From Algoriphagus sp. (GTDB lineage: Bacteria > Bacteroidota > Bacteroidia > Cytophagales > Cyclobacteriaceae): a stretch of DNA of 61,939 nt. The translations under genes and the position numbers were made by a program. Below are positions 1-8,038 of the stretch, piece by piece. The notes beneath the pieces were generated by a model that was not told the DNA's origin, did no database searches, and was given only the letters and a program-made list of their open reading frames with translations. Within the stretch, counting starts at the first letter, position 1. Each line of letters starts with the position of its first letter. The stretch spans positions 1-61,939 of the forward strand of contig JAGXQZ010000074.1 of NCBI GenBank assembly GCA_018336015.1. Reading direction: 5' to 3'.

Positions 1-2
1 CC

Positions 3-665
3 ATGCCGCACAATTGGCAAATCGGCTACGAAAATGCGGATGGACTTTCTATTAAACTCAATCTCGCCCAAACTTCTTTCAAGCACATCGGACTTTTTCC
101 CGAGCAGGCAGTCAATTGGGATTACCTATATCGAAAACTGAAAGCCTTTCCAGGACCAAAACCTAAAGTCCTCAATCTCTTTGGTTACACGGGGGCGGCG
201 AGTATTGCAGCCAGAGCAGCAGGAGCAGATGTTTCTCACTTGGATTCTGTCAAGCAGGTGGTTACGTGGACTAAACACAACATGGAATCCTCCGGCTTGG
301 ATGGAATTCGCTGGATCGTGGACGATGCGATGAAGTTTATCAAGCGCGAAGCGCGTAGAGGTAATGTGTATCAGGCAATCATTCTCGATCCACCTGCGTA
401 TGGAAGAGGGCCCGAAGGGGAAAAATGGATTCTCGAAGAGCAAATCAATGACATGCTCAAAACCTGCAAAGAAATCCTTGATCCCAAAAATCACCTCCTT
501 TTGCTCAATATGTATTCCTTGAGCTTCTCTTCGATCATCGCAGCCAATCTCATCCAGTCCAACTTTGGAGCAGTGAAAAATGCGGAACATGGAGAATTGT
601 TTCTCCAGGAAAAGCAAGGCAAAAAGCTTCCTTTGGGCATTTTCTTCAGATTCTCCAGTTTTTGA
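3..665 (+). CDS. class I SAM-dependent methyltransferase (5' partial)
   Basis: The visible 220 residues form a Rossmann-type methyltransferase of the RlmI/rRNA (cytosine-C5) methyltransferase-like group. The SAM-binding motif I is VLNLFGYTGAASIAA (about residues 56-70), and the catalytic-loop motif is LDPPAYGRGPEGEKW (about 127-141). The protein would transfer a methyl group from SAM, probably to RNA; the substrate is not determined by the sequence. The first methionine lies at the window edge, and the sequence before motif I resembles the middle of longer family members, so the real start is probably upstream and the gene is truncated by the window. An aminotransferase follows after 14 bp, suggesting co-transcription. 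Family confidence is good; substrate is inference. Confidence 0.85.
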   Translation: MPHNWQIGYENADGLSIKLNLAQTSFKHIGLFPEQAVNWDYLYRKLKAFPGPKPKVLNLFGYTGAASIAARAAGADVSHLDSVKQVVTWTKHNMESSGLDGIRWIVDDAMKFIKREARRGNVYQAIILDPPAYGRGPEGEKWILEEQINDMLKTCKEILDPKNHLLLLNMYSLSFSSIIAANLIQSNFGAVKNAEHGELFLQEKQGKKLPLGIFFRFSSF

Positions 666-679
666 CCGAAAGTTAGACC

Positions 680-1861
680 ATGAATAACCGACAGCTTTTC
701 TTAGCGCATTTGGCTCAAACGACGGACTTTCCATTGATGATCGAGGTGGAAAAAGCCGAGGGGATCTACCTTTTTGGCCTAAATGGAGAAAAGTACATCG
801 ACCTGATCTCAGGAATTGGGGTGAGTAACGTGGGCCACCGCCACCCAAAGGTTTTGAGCGCAATTCAAAGTCAGCTTGACAAATACCTCCACCTCATGGT
901 ATATGGAGAATATGTGCAGACACCTCAGACTCTTTTAGCCAAAGCCCTTTCCGACACGCTTCCCTCCCAATTGGACAATGTCTATCTGGTCAATAGTGGT
1001 TCGGAAGCAGTTGAAGGTGCATTAAAATTGGCCAAACGCTACACCAACCGACGAGAAATCCTCTCCTGTGTCAATGCGTACCATGGAAGTAGCCACGGTT
1101 CCCTGAGTGTGGGAGGTAATGAGATTTTCAAACGGGCTTATCGGCCACTGCTTCCCGGGATTTCCCACATTTTTTATGGAAGCTATTCCGATTTGGAGAA
1201 AATCACAGATCAGACGGCAGCGATCATCATCGAAACCATCCAAGGAGAGGCTGGGATTCGAGTAGCTTGCCGGGAATATTTTCAGGCTTTACGAAAAAAG
1301 TGTAACGAAACCGGAACGCTCCTGATCCTCGATGAAATTCAGGCGGGATTTGGACGAACAGGGAAAATGTGGGCTTTTGAGCACTTTGACATTGTGCCGG
1401 ATATCTTGGTTTGTGCCAAAGGAATGGGTGGGGGCATGCCGATCGGGGCATTTATCGCCAATCGGGAAGTGATGGGTGTATTTAAAAACAATCCACTTTT
1501 GGGCCATATCACCACTTTTGGAGGACATCCGGTTTCAGCAGCGGCATCCTTGGCCACGATTCAGATTCTTCAGGAAGAAAACCTTATTGACCAAGTTGAA
1601 TCAAAAGCCAACCTGTTTAAATCCTTGTTGGTCCACCCTAAGATCAAAGCAATCCGAAACAAAGGCTTGATGATGGCGGTGGAGTTTGAATCTTTTGAAA
1701 TCTTGAAAAAGATCATCGATCGGGCGATTGAGTTGGGTGTAATTACCGATTGGTTTTTGTTTTGCGATGACTCCATGCGGATTGCACCGCCATTGATCAT
1801 CACTGAAGAGGAAATCAGAGAAGCCTGCGCAGTTATACTTCAAGCAATTGAGGAATCTTAA
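680..1861 (+). CDS. class III PLP-dependent aminotransferase
   Basis: This 393-residue protein is a fold-type I, class III (ornithine/acetylornithine-like) aminotransferase acting in the cytosol. Visible features are the phosphate-binding NSGSEAVEGALKLAKR segment (about 105-120), the LDEIQAGFGRTGK block with the cofactor-contacting aspartate at about 218, and CAKGMGGGMPIGAF with the likely Schiff-base lysine at about 247. Length is normal for the family. The substrate cannot be read from the sequence: ornithine, acetylornithine, 4-aminobutyrate and related omega-amino acids are all possible, and no arginine biosynthesis neighbours are present. It sits 14 bp after the methyltransferase and 11 bp before a small zinc-ribbon gene, so the four genes from 1 to 2504 are probably one transcript. 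Confidence 0.9.
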   Translation: MNNRQLFLAHLAQTTDFPLMIEVEKAEGIYLFGLNGEKYIDLISGIGVSNVGHRHPKVLSAIQSQLDKYLHLMVYGEYVQTPQTLLAKALSDTLPSQLDNVYLVNSGSEAVEGALKLAKRYTNRREILSCVNAYHGSSHGSLSVGGNEIFKRAYRPLLPGISHIFYGSYSDLEKITDQTAAIIIETIQGEAGIRVACREYFQALRKKCNETGTLLILDEIQAGFGRTGKMWAFEHFDIVPDILVCAKGMGGGMPIGAFIANREVMGVFKNNPLLGHITTFGGHPVSAAASLATIQILQEENLIDQVESKANLFKSLLVHPKIKAIRNKGLMMAVEFESFEILKKIIDRAIELGVITDWFLFCDDSMRIAPPLIITEEEIREACAVILQAIEES

Positions 1862-1872
1862 GCCAATCAATT

Positions 1873-2157
1873 ATGGGAGAAAAAAAATGCCCTAACTGCG
1901 GAAAATGGTCCCAATGGAAGCAACAACTTCAAGATGTCTGCGAACACTGTGGAGAAGGACTCAGCATCAAGGAGCAAGAAAACATCAAACGAATTGAAGA
2001 CCATATTCAGGCACGAGAGGAAAACTGGATGTTTTACATCAAAGAAACCGATCCCAAGTGGCTGGTAAACCTGAAGAAAACAGGGAATTTTTTCTACACC
2101 ATTTTCATGGCGATTGTCAGTTTCATCCTTTGGTTGGTAGCTGCTTTTCCGGGATGA
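1873..2157 (+). CDS. small zinc-ribbon membrane protein, unknown function
   Basis: This 94-residue protein has an N-terminal four-cysteine zinc-ribbon pattern (CPNCGKW ... CEHCGEG, about residues 6-28), a charged helical middle and one C-terminal hydrophobic segment (about 70-92) predicted to anchor it in the inner membrane. I do not recognise a characterised family. Its stop codon overlaps the start of the next gene in an ATGA arrangement, so the two are probably translationally coupled and may act together. Confidence 0.75.
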   Translation: MGEKKCPNCGKWSQWKQQLQDVCEHCGEGLSIKEQENIKRIEDHIQAREENWMFYIKETDPKWLVNLKKTGNFFYTIFMAIVSFILWLVAAFPG

Positions 2158-2504
2158 GTGTTTTCAAAAACCCTTATTTTTTCATTCCAATACTACTTTT
2201 CGCAGGAAATCAGGTACTGGAAAAAGGATTTAAAATCTTTATTCCGTGGGTTCACGCCTATTTGGATGATCTCCTAGCGCTACCAGTCATTCTTGGAATT
2301 ACCCTGCAGATTTACCACTGGATTCATCCCAAGCGGGAAAAATTCAGATTTAAGAAAGAACACATCTTGGTGGCTTTTCTCTATGTTTCTTTGGTATTCG
2401 AAGGATTTTTGCCTTGGTATTCAGAGGTATACATTCGGGATCTTTGGGATATAATTTGCTATGGATTGGGCTCCCTGATTTTTTATTTCAAAATCAATAC
2501 ATGA
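2154..2504 (+). CDS. small integral membrane protein, unknown function
   Basis: The reading frame is open from 2058, but the ATG at 2154 overlaps the stop of the preceding zinc-ribbon gene (ATGA), which is the usual coupling arrangement in this window, so I place the start there (116 residues). The protein is mostly hydrophobic, with three to four likely membrane segments (about 7-20, 35-52, 62-80 and 95-112) separated by short charged loops. Short proteins of this appearance in Bacteroidota are, from memory, sometimes labelled magnesium citrate transporter; nothing in the sequence supports a transport function and I leave it unnamed. Confidence 0.7.
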   Translation: MSVFKNPYFFIPILLFAGNQVLEKGFKIFIPWVHAYLDDLLALPVILGITLQIYHWIHPKREKFRFKKEHILVAFLYVSLVFEGFLPWYSEVYIRDLWDIICYGLGSLIFYFKINT

Positions 2505-2772
2505 ACAATTTGAATATCCGCAATTTTACCACCAAGTAAGTCATCGGTTTTAAAGACTGCGGATATTCGTGGACTGACCACAGACGACAATCCAAATCAC
2601 CTCTACCAAGACTTCAAACCTTATCTTATTCTGTCAAGGGTAGAAAAGCGGATAATCAGCATGAACAAAAAGGTAATCCAAGCTCTTTATCAGCTACTGC
2701 TACTTGACTTCACCCAAACCTTCATTTCCCAAGTCGTCAGTTTGCATTAACTTTCAGCAAAATCACCCCTAA
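2505..2772. other. intergenic spacer holding a repeat element
   Basis: This 268-bp spacer lies between the small membrane protein and the penicillin acylase gene. Most of it is the ~146-bp inverted-repeat-bounded element described separately. The remaining ~100 bp before the acylase start is AT-rich, presumably contains its promoter, and shows no clear TAnnTTTG element. Confidence 0.6.
2512..2657 (+). repeat. MITE-like dispersed repeat, copy 1
   Basis: This 146-bp non-coding element begins GAATATCCGC and ends GCGGATAATC, which are inverted repeats of each other with 9 of 10 matches. An internal TGCGGATATTC at 2558-2568 is a perfect inverted partner of the left end (11 bp). A second copy lies in reverse orientation at 27563-27707, about 80% identical by eye and almost the same length. 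The 9-bp sequence CATGAACAA occurs on both sides (2500-2508 and 2660-2668), which could be a target-site duplication. The element has no open frame. Confidence 0.75.
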
Positions 2773-5163
2773 ATGAAAAAACTCGCAAGTGTTTTTGGCG
2801 CACTCCTATTTGTGATAGTGCTCGGAATTCTAGGCTTTATCGTATGGCAAACTCCAAGCTATAAAGGCGAATTACAGCTTTCTGGATTGGAAAAAGAAGT
2901 TGAAGTCTATTTTGACAACTATGGCGTGCCGCATATTTATGCCCAAACTGAGACCGATGCTTACCGTGCTTTGGGTTATGTCCACGCAAAAGAGCGCCTA
3001 TTCCAGTTGGAAATGATGCGAAGGGTGGGTTCGGGGACCTTGGCAGAATTTCTTGGACCTGACCTACTGGAAATTGACCAGTTTTTTCATACGCTAGGCA
3101 TACCCAAGCACGCTAAAGAAAGCACTGAAGCCTTTTTAGCACAGGGAGATACTCAATGGAAAAGAGCCGCTGATGCTTATGTCGCAGGAGTCAATGAGTT
3201 TATTGAAAAAGGACAACTTCCAGTTGAATACTTGCTGTTAGGCGAAAAACCCAGAGTATATACCTTGGAAGACATGCATTCCATCCTCGGCTATATGTCT
3301 TTCACCTTTGCCATGGGTTTGAAAACTGATCCTCTTGTAACCAAAATGGCCCGTGAGCTTGGTCCTGACTATTTGGCTTCACTTTCGGTTCAGACCCTTC
3401 CTGAGCACCATGTCATCCCCAATCATTATCCTGATTCTCTGAAAACGGAAAACCTGCTGGTGACTTCCGAGCTGACTGCTCTTTTGGAAAAGCTGCCCGT
3501 GCCCCTTTTGGAAGGATCCAATGCTTGGGTGATCTCTGGAAGCAGAACAAAGTCTGGTCAGGTGCTTTTCAATAATGACACGCACATTGGTTTCAGCTCA
3601 CCATCAGTTTGGTTTGAGGCGCATCTGGAATATCCGGGTTTCAGCTTTTATGGAAATCATTTGGCAGGAATTCCCTTTGGTCTGGTTGGGCACAGCCGCC
3701 ATCATAGTGTAGGATTGACCATGTTTGAAAATGACGATCAGGACTTTTTTGAAGAAAAACTCAATCCGTCTAATCCCAATGAAATCTTGATTGGAAAGCA
3801 AGCTTTCCCGATCACTTCGCGAAAAGAAATCATCCAAGTAAAAGACCAAGAACCAGTGGAATTTGAAGTTCGTGAAACTGTCCACGGTCCCATCATGAAT
3901 CCGGTCGTGAAAGAAATTGCGGCTTTGACTCAAAATCCAGTTTCCTCCTGGTGGGTATATATCCTGGAGCCTTCCAAGGCCATGGAAGCACTATATCAGA
4001 TCAATCACGCCGAAACCATGCAGCAGGTCGCAGATGCAGCGGCATTGATCCATGCGCCAGGCTTGAATATCATGTACGGGGATAAAGCCGGAAATATCGC
4101 CTGGTGGGCAGCCGCCAAACTTCCGATTCGGGCGGAAAAAGTGCATTCGAAAATCTTTGCCGATGGTTCTGATCCAGATTCACAACCCAAAGGCTGGTAT
4201 CCTTTTACCGAAAACCCACAAAGCATCAACCCTGCGTCAGGATTTGTGGCCTCTGCTAATAACCAGCCCGACACCACTCGAAGCGGGATCTTCTTCCCTG
4301 GCTATTACTACCCCGGAGAGCGCTGGAATCGAATCGCTAAAACGATCACTTCTCGGGAAGACTGGGATCTGGAATCGATTCAAGACCTTCAATTAGAATC
4401 ACTCAATGAACTCGCTCCTCAAAACGCCAAGTTTTTGATTTCTCAAATCGATCGAAGGCAGTTTGATGGGAATTCAGAACTATTGGACGACTTGGCAAAT
4501 TGGGATGGAACGCATCAAGTAAACCTTTCTGCACCGACACTTTACTATAAGTGGCTTTAACACACCCTGCGTTTGGCGATGGAGGATGAGTTGGGAAATG
4601 AAAGCTTTGAAGCCTATCTACAAACTTTCATGATGATCCGAAGTACCCGACATTTCTTAACCCATGAGGAAAACAGATGGTGGGACAATCGATCCACTGA
4701 TCCCTTGGAATCCCGATCTGAAATCATTTCAGAAGCACTGAAAATCAGTTTGGAAGAATTGACCAAGCAGTTTGGGGATAACTCCAACGATTGGGAATGG
4801 GAAAAAGCGGTGACCATCGAGCATCCGCATCCACTCGGTGCGCAGAAGCCTTTGGACAAACTCTTCAACGTGCGAACAGAGGCCGTGGAAGCCAATGAAG
4901 AAGCAGTTAACAAACTGGCTTTCAAGCTAAATGGAGAAGGAATCTACAAAGTCACTTCCGGACCAGCAATGCGGATTATTCTGGACTTTGCCGATGTGGA
5001 AGGTTCCGTCTCCGTACTACCAACCGGCAATAGCGGTAACCGATTCAGCAAGCATTATGCTGATCAAAAAGAGCTATATGTCAAAGGTAAATACCGACCA
5101 CAGCTGATGAATGAGGAGACGATCAAGGAGAAGTCAAAGAATAAACTGGTTCTTTTACCATAA
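2773..5163 (+). pseudogene. penicillin acylase family protein, interrupted by in-frame TAA
   Basis: Two segments, 2773-4560 (595 residues) and 4573-5163 (196 residues), lie in the same frame and are separated only by a TAA at 4558-4560. Joined, they give about 796 residues, the normal size of an N-terminal-nucleophile hydrolase of the penicillin acylase family. Visible features are an N-terminal signal or membrane segment (about 5-27), the autoprocessing site EGSNAW with nucleophile Ser249, and SANNQP for the oxyanion asparagine. The family hydrolyses amides such as penicillins or acyl-homoserine lactones in the periplasm. The residues after the stop (HTLRLAMEDELG) continue the family alignment, so this is a nonsense substitution, a sequencing error or, less likely, readthrough. 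No frameshift is involved. Confidence 0.85.
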
Positions 5164-5173
5164 AAATAAATTG

Positions 5174-5659
5174 ATGTCCTCATTTATACAGGAAGAATTA
5201 GGAAAGCAATTCGGTGCCGGATTGGATATGTTGTCTGACTCAATCGGCACCTGTCCGGATGCTATTTGGCAGTCAGATGGGAGATTTTCGAAAATGGCTT
5301 ACCATACCTTGTTTTTCCTTGATTATTACTTGACCAAAGAACCGGTTGGCTTTTCACCGCCTTCCCACTTCAGTTACTCTGAATTTGAAGAAGAACCAGA
5401 ATTAGTCATTTTCTCAAAAGCTGAACTTCTCCACTATCTAAATAATTGCAGATCCAAAGCCAGAGATTTCGTCTTCTCGCTTGATGAAGCCCAACTTGAG
5501 AAAAGATGGATCAATGAATCCCGGACCATGAATTTCTCCATGCTTGAGATTTTGCTTTATAACCTAAGGCATGTCCAACATCATGTGGGCCAAATAAATC
5601 TTTTGCTTCGACAAGTGACCCTCCAAGCTCCAGAATGGATTTACAGAGCTGAAGTTTGA
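5174..5659 (+). CDS. DinB-like four-helix-bundle protein
   Basis: This 161-residue protein resembles the DinB/YfiT-like putative metalloenzyme superfamily. It has the helical-bundle layout, a histidine near residue 37 (KMAYHTLFFLDYY) and a C-terminal LRHVQHHVGQINLLLRQ helix carrying the HxxxH-type metal ligands. Members include bacillithiol- or mycothiol-dependent transferases, but many have no known reaction. The frame is open from 5111; the ATG at 5174 is chosen because the preceding stretch overlaps the end of the acylase and is basic and unlike the family start. It sits 10 bp after the broken acylase gene. Confidence 0.8.
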   Translation: MSSFIQEELGKQFGAGLDMLSDSIGTCPDAIWQSDGRFSKMAYHTLFFLDYYLTKEPVGFSPPSHFSYSEFEEEPELVIFSKAELLHYLNNCRSKARDFVFSLDEAQLEKRWINESRTMNFSMLEILLYNLRHVQHHVGQINLLLRQVTLQAPEWIYRAEV

Positions 5660-5704
5660 AAACTCCTAAGCGCATTTCAGAGTTGACGTAAGAAATTCCA
5701 AGAG

Positions 5705-6127
5705 ATGAAAAGTAAAGCCAAAAAAGAATATCCCATTCAAAAAACTAGCGACGAGTGGCAAGAAATCCTTGATCCCCACTCCTATCATGTGTTGAGAGAA
5801 AAGGGAACGGAGCGTCCTTTTACAGGGCAATATTACCTGAACAAGGACACAGGCATCTACGAATGTAGAGCCTGTGGGAATGAGATTTTTCACTCCTCCA
5901 AAAAGTATGATAGCGGTTGCGGTTGGCCAAGTTTTACTGAACCGATACGTCCCGATGCCATCGACGTGCAGATGGACTACAGCCACTTCATGATCCGTGA
6001 AGAAATCCTCTGCTCCAACTGTGGTGGGCACTTGGGACATCGGTTCCCGGATGGTCCGAAAGATCAGGGCGGCATCAGGTACTGCATCAATTCGGTGAGT
6101 ATGGACTTTAAAAAGGGAGAAAAATAA
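5705..6127 (+). CDS. msrB: peptide-methionine (R)-S-oxide reductase MsrB
   Basis: This 140-residue enzyme reduces methionine-R-sulfoxide in oxidised proteins, using thioredoxin. The zinc site is formed by CRAC (Cys54, Cys57) and CSNC (Cys103, Cys106). The GCGWPSF block is present, and the catalytic cysteine is Cys127 in RYCINSVSMDF. GGHLGHRFPDGP is the family signature. There is no signal peptide, so the enzyme is cytosolic. Length and domain content are those of a stand-alone MsrB without an MsrA domain. The 45-bp gap from the DinB-like gene allows co-transcription. Confidence 0.96.
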   Translation: MKSKAKKEYPIQKTSDEWQEILDPHSYHVLREKGTERPFTGQYYLNKDTGIYECRACGNEIFHSSKKYDSGCGWPSFTEPIRPDAIDVQMDYSHFMIREEILCSNCGGHLGHRFPDGPKDQGGIRYCINSVSMDFKKGEK

Positions 6128-6287
6128 AGGCCTGATCACCTTTTTCAAGTTCTCAGAACTACCTTATTTCTAACCCAAACATTTTCAATTTTCAAGACCA
6201 ATTTCAACTAAGCACAATGAATAAATAGGTGACTTTTTTCGGTAGGCAGGCATTAATTGTATATTTTGAAAAAGATAATGACCTGCC

Positions 6288-6866
6288 ATGTACCGAACCC
6301 TGTTTTCTTTCCTGCTGCTATTGGCTTGTACCAAATTTACCTTTGCTCAAAGCGATAAAATTCCGGTAGGCCATATCCAAACTCCCCTAGGTGAGATCTG
6401 GATTGAACTCGATGACCGAACACCAAAACACAAAAAAAGCTTTATCCAACTCGCTGAGGCCGGCTATTGGGATTCATTGACTTTCAATCGAGTGATCCCA
6501 AACTTTGTTGCGCAAGGTGGATGTCCCGATACACCGGAAGGATTTAACGATCCGGAATATTTGATGGAGCCTGAATTTCATCCGGACCTCACGCACAGCT
6601 ATGGCGCAGTAGGCGCAGGCAGGGACGACAATCCCGGTAAACTTTCGGCTAGGTGTCAGTTTTACATCATCCAAAATCCAAAAGGTGAACATCGCTTGGA
6701 CGGTGATTATACCGTCTTTGGAAAAGTGATCAAAGGAATGGATGTAGTGGATAAAATTGTAAAAGTGAACCGAGATCAAAAGGATGAACCCCTTTCTCCT
6801 ATTTCACTTCAAGTGGATATCCGATACCTGACCCACAAAGAAATAACCCAACTCTTGACCCAATAA
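6288..6866 (+). CDS. exported cyclophilin-type peptidyl-prolyl isomerase
   Basis: This 192-residue protein has a signal peptide (about residues 1-20, hydrophobic core ending ...TFAQ), followed by a bacterial cyclophilin domain: GEIWIELDDRTPKHKKSFIQL, LTFNRVIPNFVAQGG and the CQFYIIQ region equivalent to the FFI active-site strand, then YTVFGKVIKGMDVVDKI. It should catalyse proline cis-trans isomerisation in the periplasm. Upstream, 6250-6270 contains a TATATTTTG stretch resembling the Bacteroidota -7 element with one extra base. The following oxidoreductase starts only 4 bp after its stop. Confidence 0.92.
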   Translation: MYRTLFSFLLLLACTKFTFAQSDKIPVGHIQTPLGEIWIELDDRTPKHKKSFIQLAEAGYWDSLTFNRVIPNFVAQGGCPDTPEGFNDPEYLMEPEFHPDLTHSYGAVGAGRDDNPGKLSARCQFYIIQNPKGEHRLDGDYTVFGKVIKGMDVVDKIVKVNRDQKDEPLSPISLQVDIRYLTHKEITQLLTQ

Positions 6867-6870
6867 AATC

Positions 6871-7944
6871 ATGACCTCTCCGATCCGAATTCTCATTGTA
6901 GGCTGTGGAAATATGGGAGCTTCCCATGCCACTGCTTACCATCACATGCCTGAATTTGAAATATGCGGACTTGTGGCTCGTGGTGATTCCAAAGTCAGAC
7001 TCAATAAAAACCTGGGAGCTGATTATCCCCTTTATGAGGACTATGGACAAGCACTGAGAGAAACAAAACCTGACGCAGTCTGTATATCGACCTATCCCGA
7101 CACTCACGAGCAATTTGCCCTGATGGCTTTGGATGCAGGATGCCATATATTCATCGAAAAACCACTGGCAGACACGGTGGCAGGCTGTGAAAAAATCATT
7201 GCCAAAGCGAAAGAAACCGGAAAAAAAGTGGTGGTGGGCTATATCCTGAGACATCACCCTTCTTGGATGCGATTTATAGAGGAGGCTCAAAAGCTTGGAA
7301 AACCGCTGGTCATGCGCATGAACCTCAATCAGCAAAGCCATGGTTTCATGTGGGATGTGCACCGCAACTTGATGAAATCACTCAGTCCGATCGTCGATTG
7401 TGGGGTACACTACATCGATGTCATGTGCCAAATGACCCGCTCCAAACCCGTTTGGGTGTCAGCTATCGGGGCAAGACTCACCGAAGACATTTCCACGGAC
7501 AATTACAATTACGGCCAATTACAAATTCGTTTTGAGGATGGATCTGTAGGCTGGTATGAGGCAGGTTGGGGCCCCATGGTCAGTGAGACTGCTTTTTTTG
7601 TCAAGGATGTGTTTGGTCCAAAAGGGGCAGTATCTATCGTAGCAAAAGACGCGGGGGCTTCCGGCAAATCCGATGATGTGGATTCTCATACCAAAACCGA
7701 ATCCATTAAAGTCCATCATGCTGAACTGAACTCCAAGAATGAATTTGTCAAGCCTGACCAATGGATAGACATGACCGACGAACCCAACCATCAGCAACTT
7801 TGCGACCGAGAGCAGGCTTATTTTCTCAAAGCCATTCAGGAAAACCTCGACCTGACCGATCATCTGGCTGACGCACTTAACAGCTTGAAAATTGCATTTG
7901 CCTGCGACGAATCTGTCAAAACCGGTGAGGTCGTGCGGCTGTAG
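6871..7944 (+). CDS. Gfo/Idh/MocA family oxidoreductase
   Basis: This 357-residue NAD(P)-dependent dehydrogenase has the N-terminal Rossmann motif VGCGNMGASH (about 10-19), the family EKPLADT motif (about 95-101) and the C-terminal alpha/beta sheet domain with DCGVHYIDVM (about 174-183). The family oxidises or reduces sugars and inositols; the substrate is not deducible here. The gene directly follows the cyclophilin (4 bp), although the two have no obvious joint function. It is cytosolic and shows no signal peptide. Confidence 0.9.
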   Translation: MTSPIRILIVGCGNMGASHATAYHHMPEFEICGLVARGDSKVRLNKNLGADYPLYEDYGQALRETKPDAVCISTYPDTHEQFALMALDAGCHIFIEKPLADTVAGCEKIIAKAKETGKKVVVGYILRHHPSWMRFIEEAQKLGKPLVMRMNLNQQSHGFMWDVHRNLMKSLSPIVDCGVHYIDVMCQMTRSKPVWVSAIGARLTEDISTDNYNYGQLQIRFEDGSVGWYEAGWGPMVSETAFFVKDVFGPKGAVSIVAKDAGASGKSDDVDSHTKTESIKVHHAELNSKNEFVKPDQWIDMTDEPNHQQLCDREQAYFLKAIQENLDLTDHLADALNSLKIAFACDESVKTGEVVRL

Positions 7945-8038
7945 ATTTACACCATGCGACAATTCATAGGGATTACCTTAGCCAAACCCTACCTTTAAAC
8001 TTTTTATATCCACAGACCTAATCAGCCAACTATCTCAA

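Noticed and set aside
126..863. 245-codon minus-strand frame across the first two genes
   Set aside because: Antisense shadow of the methyltransferase and aminotransferase genes; no protein-family features.
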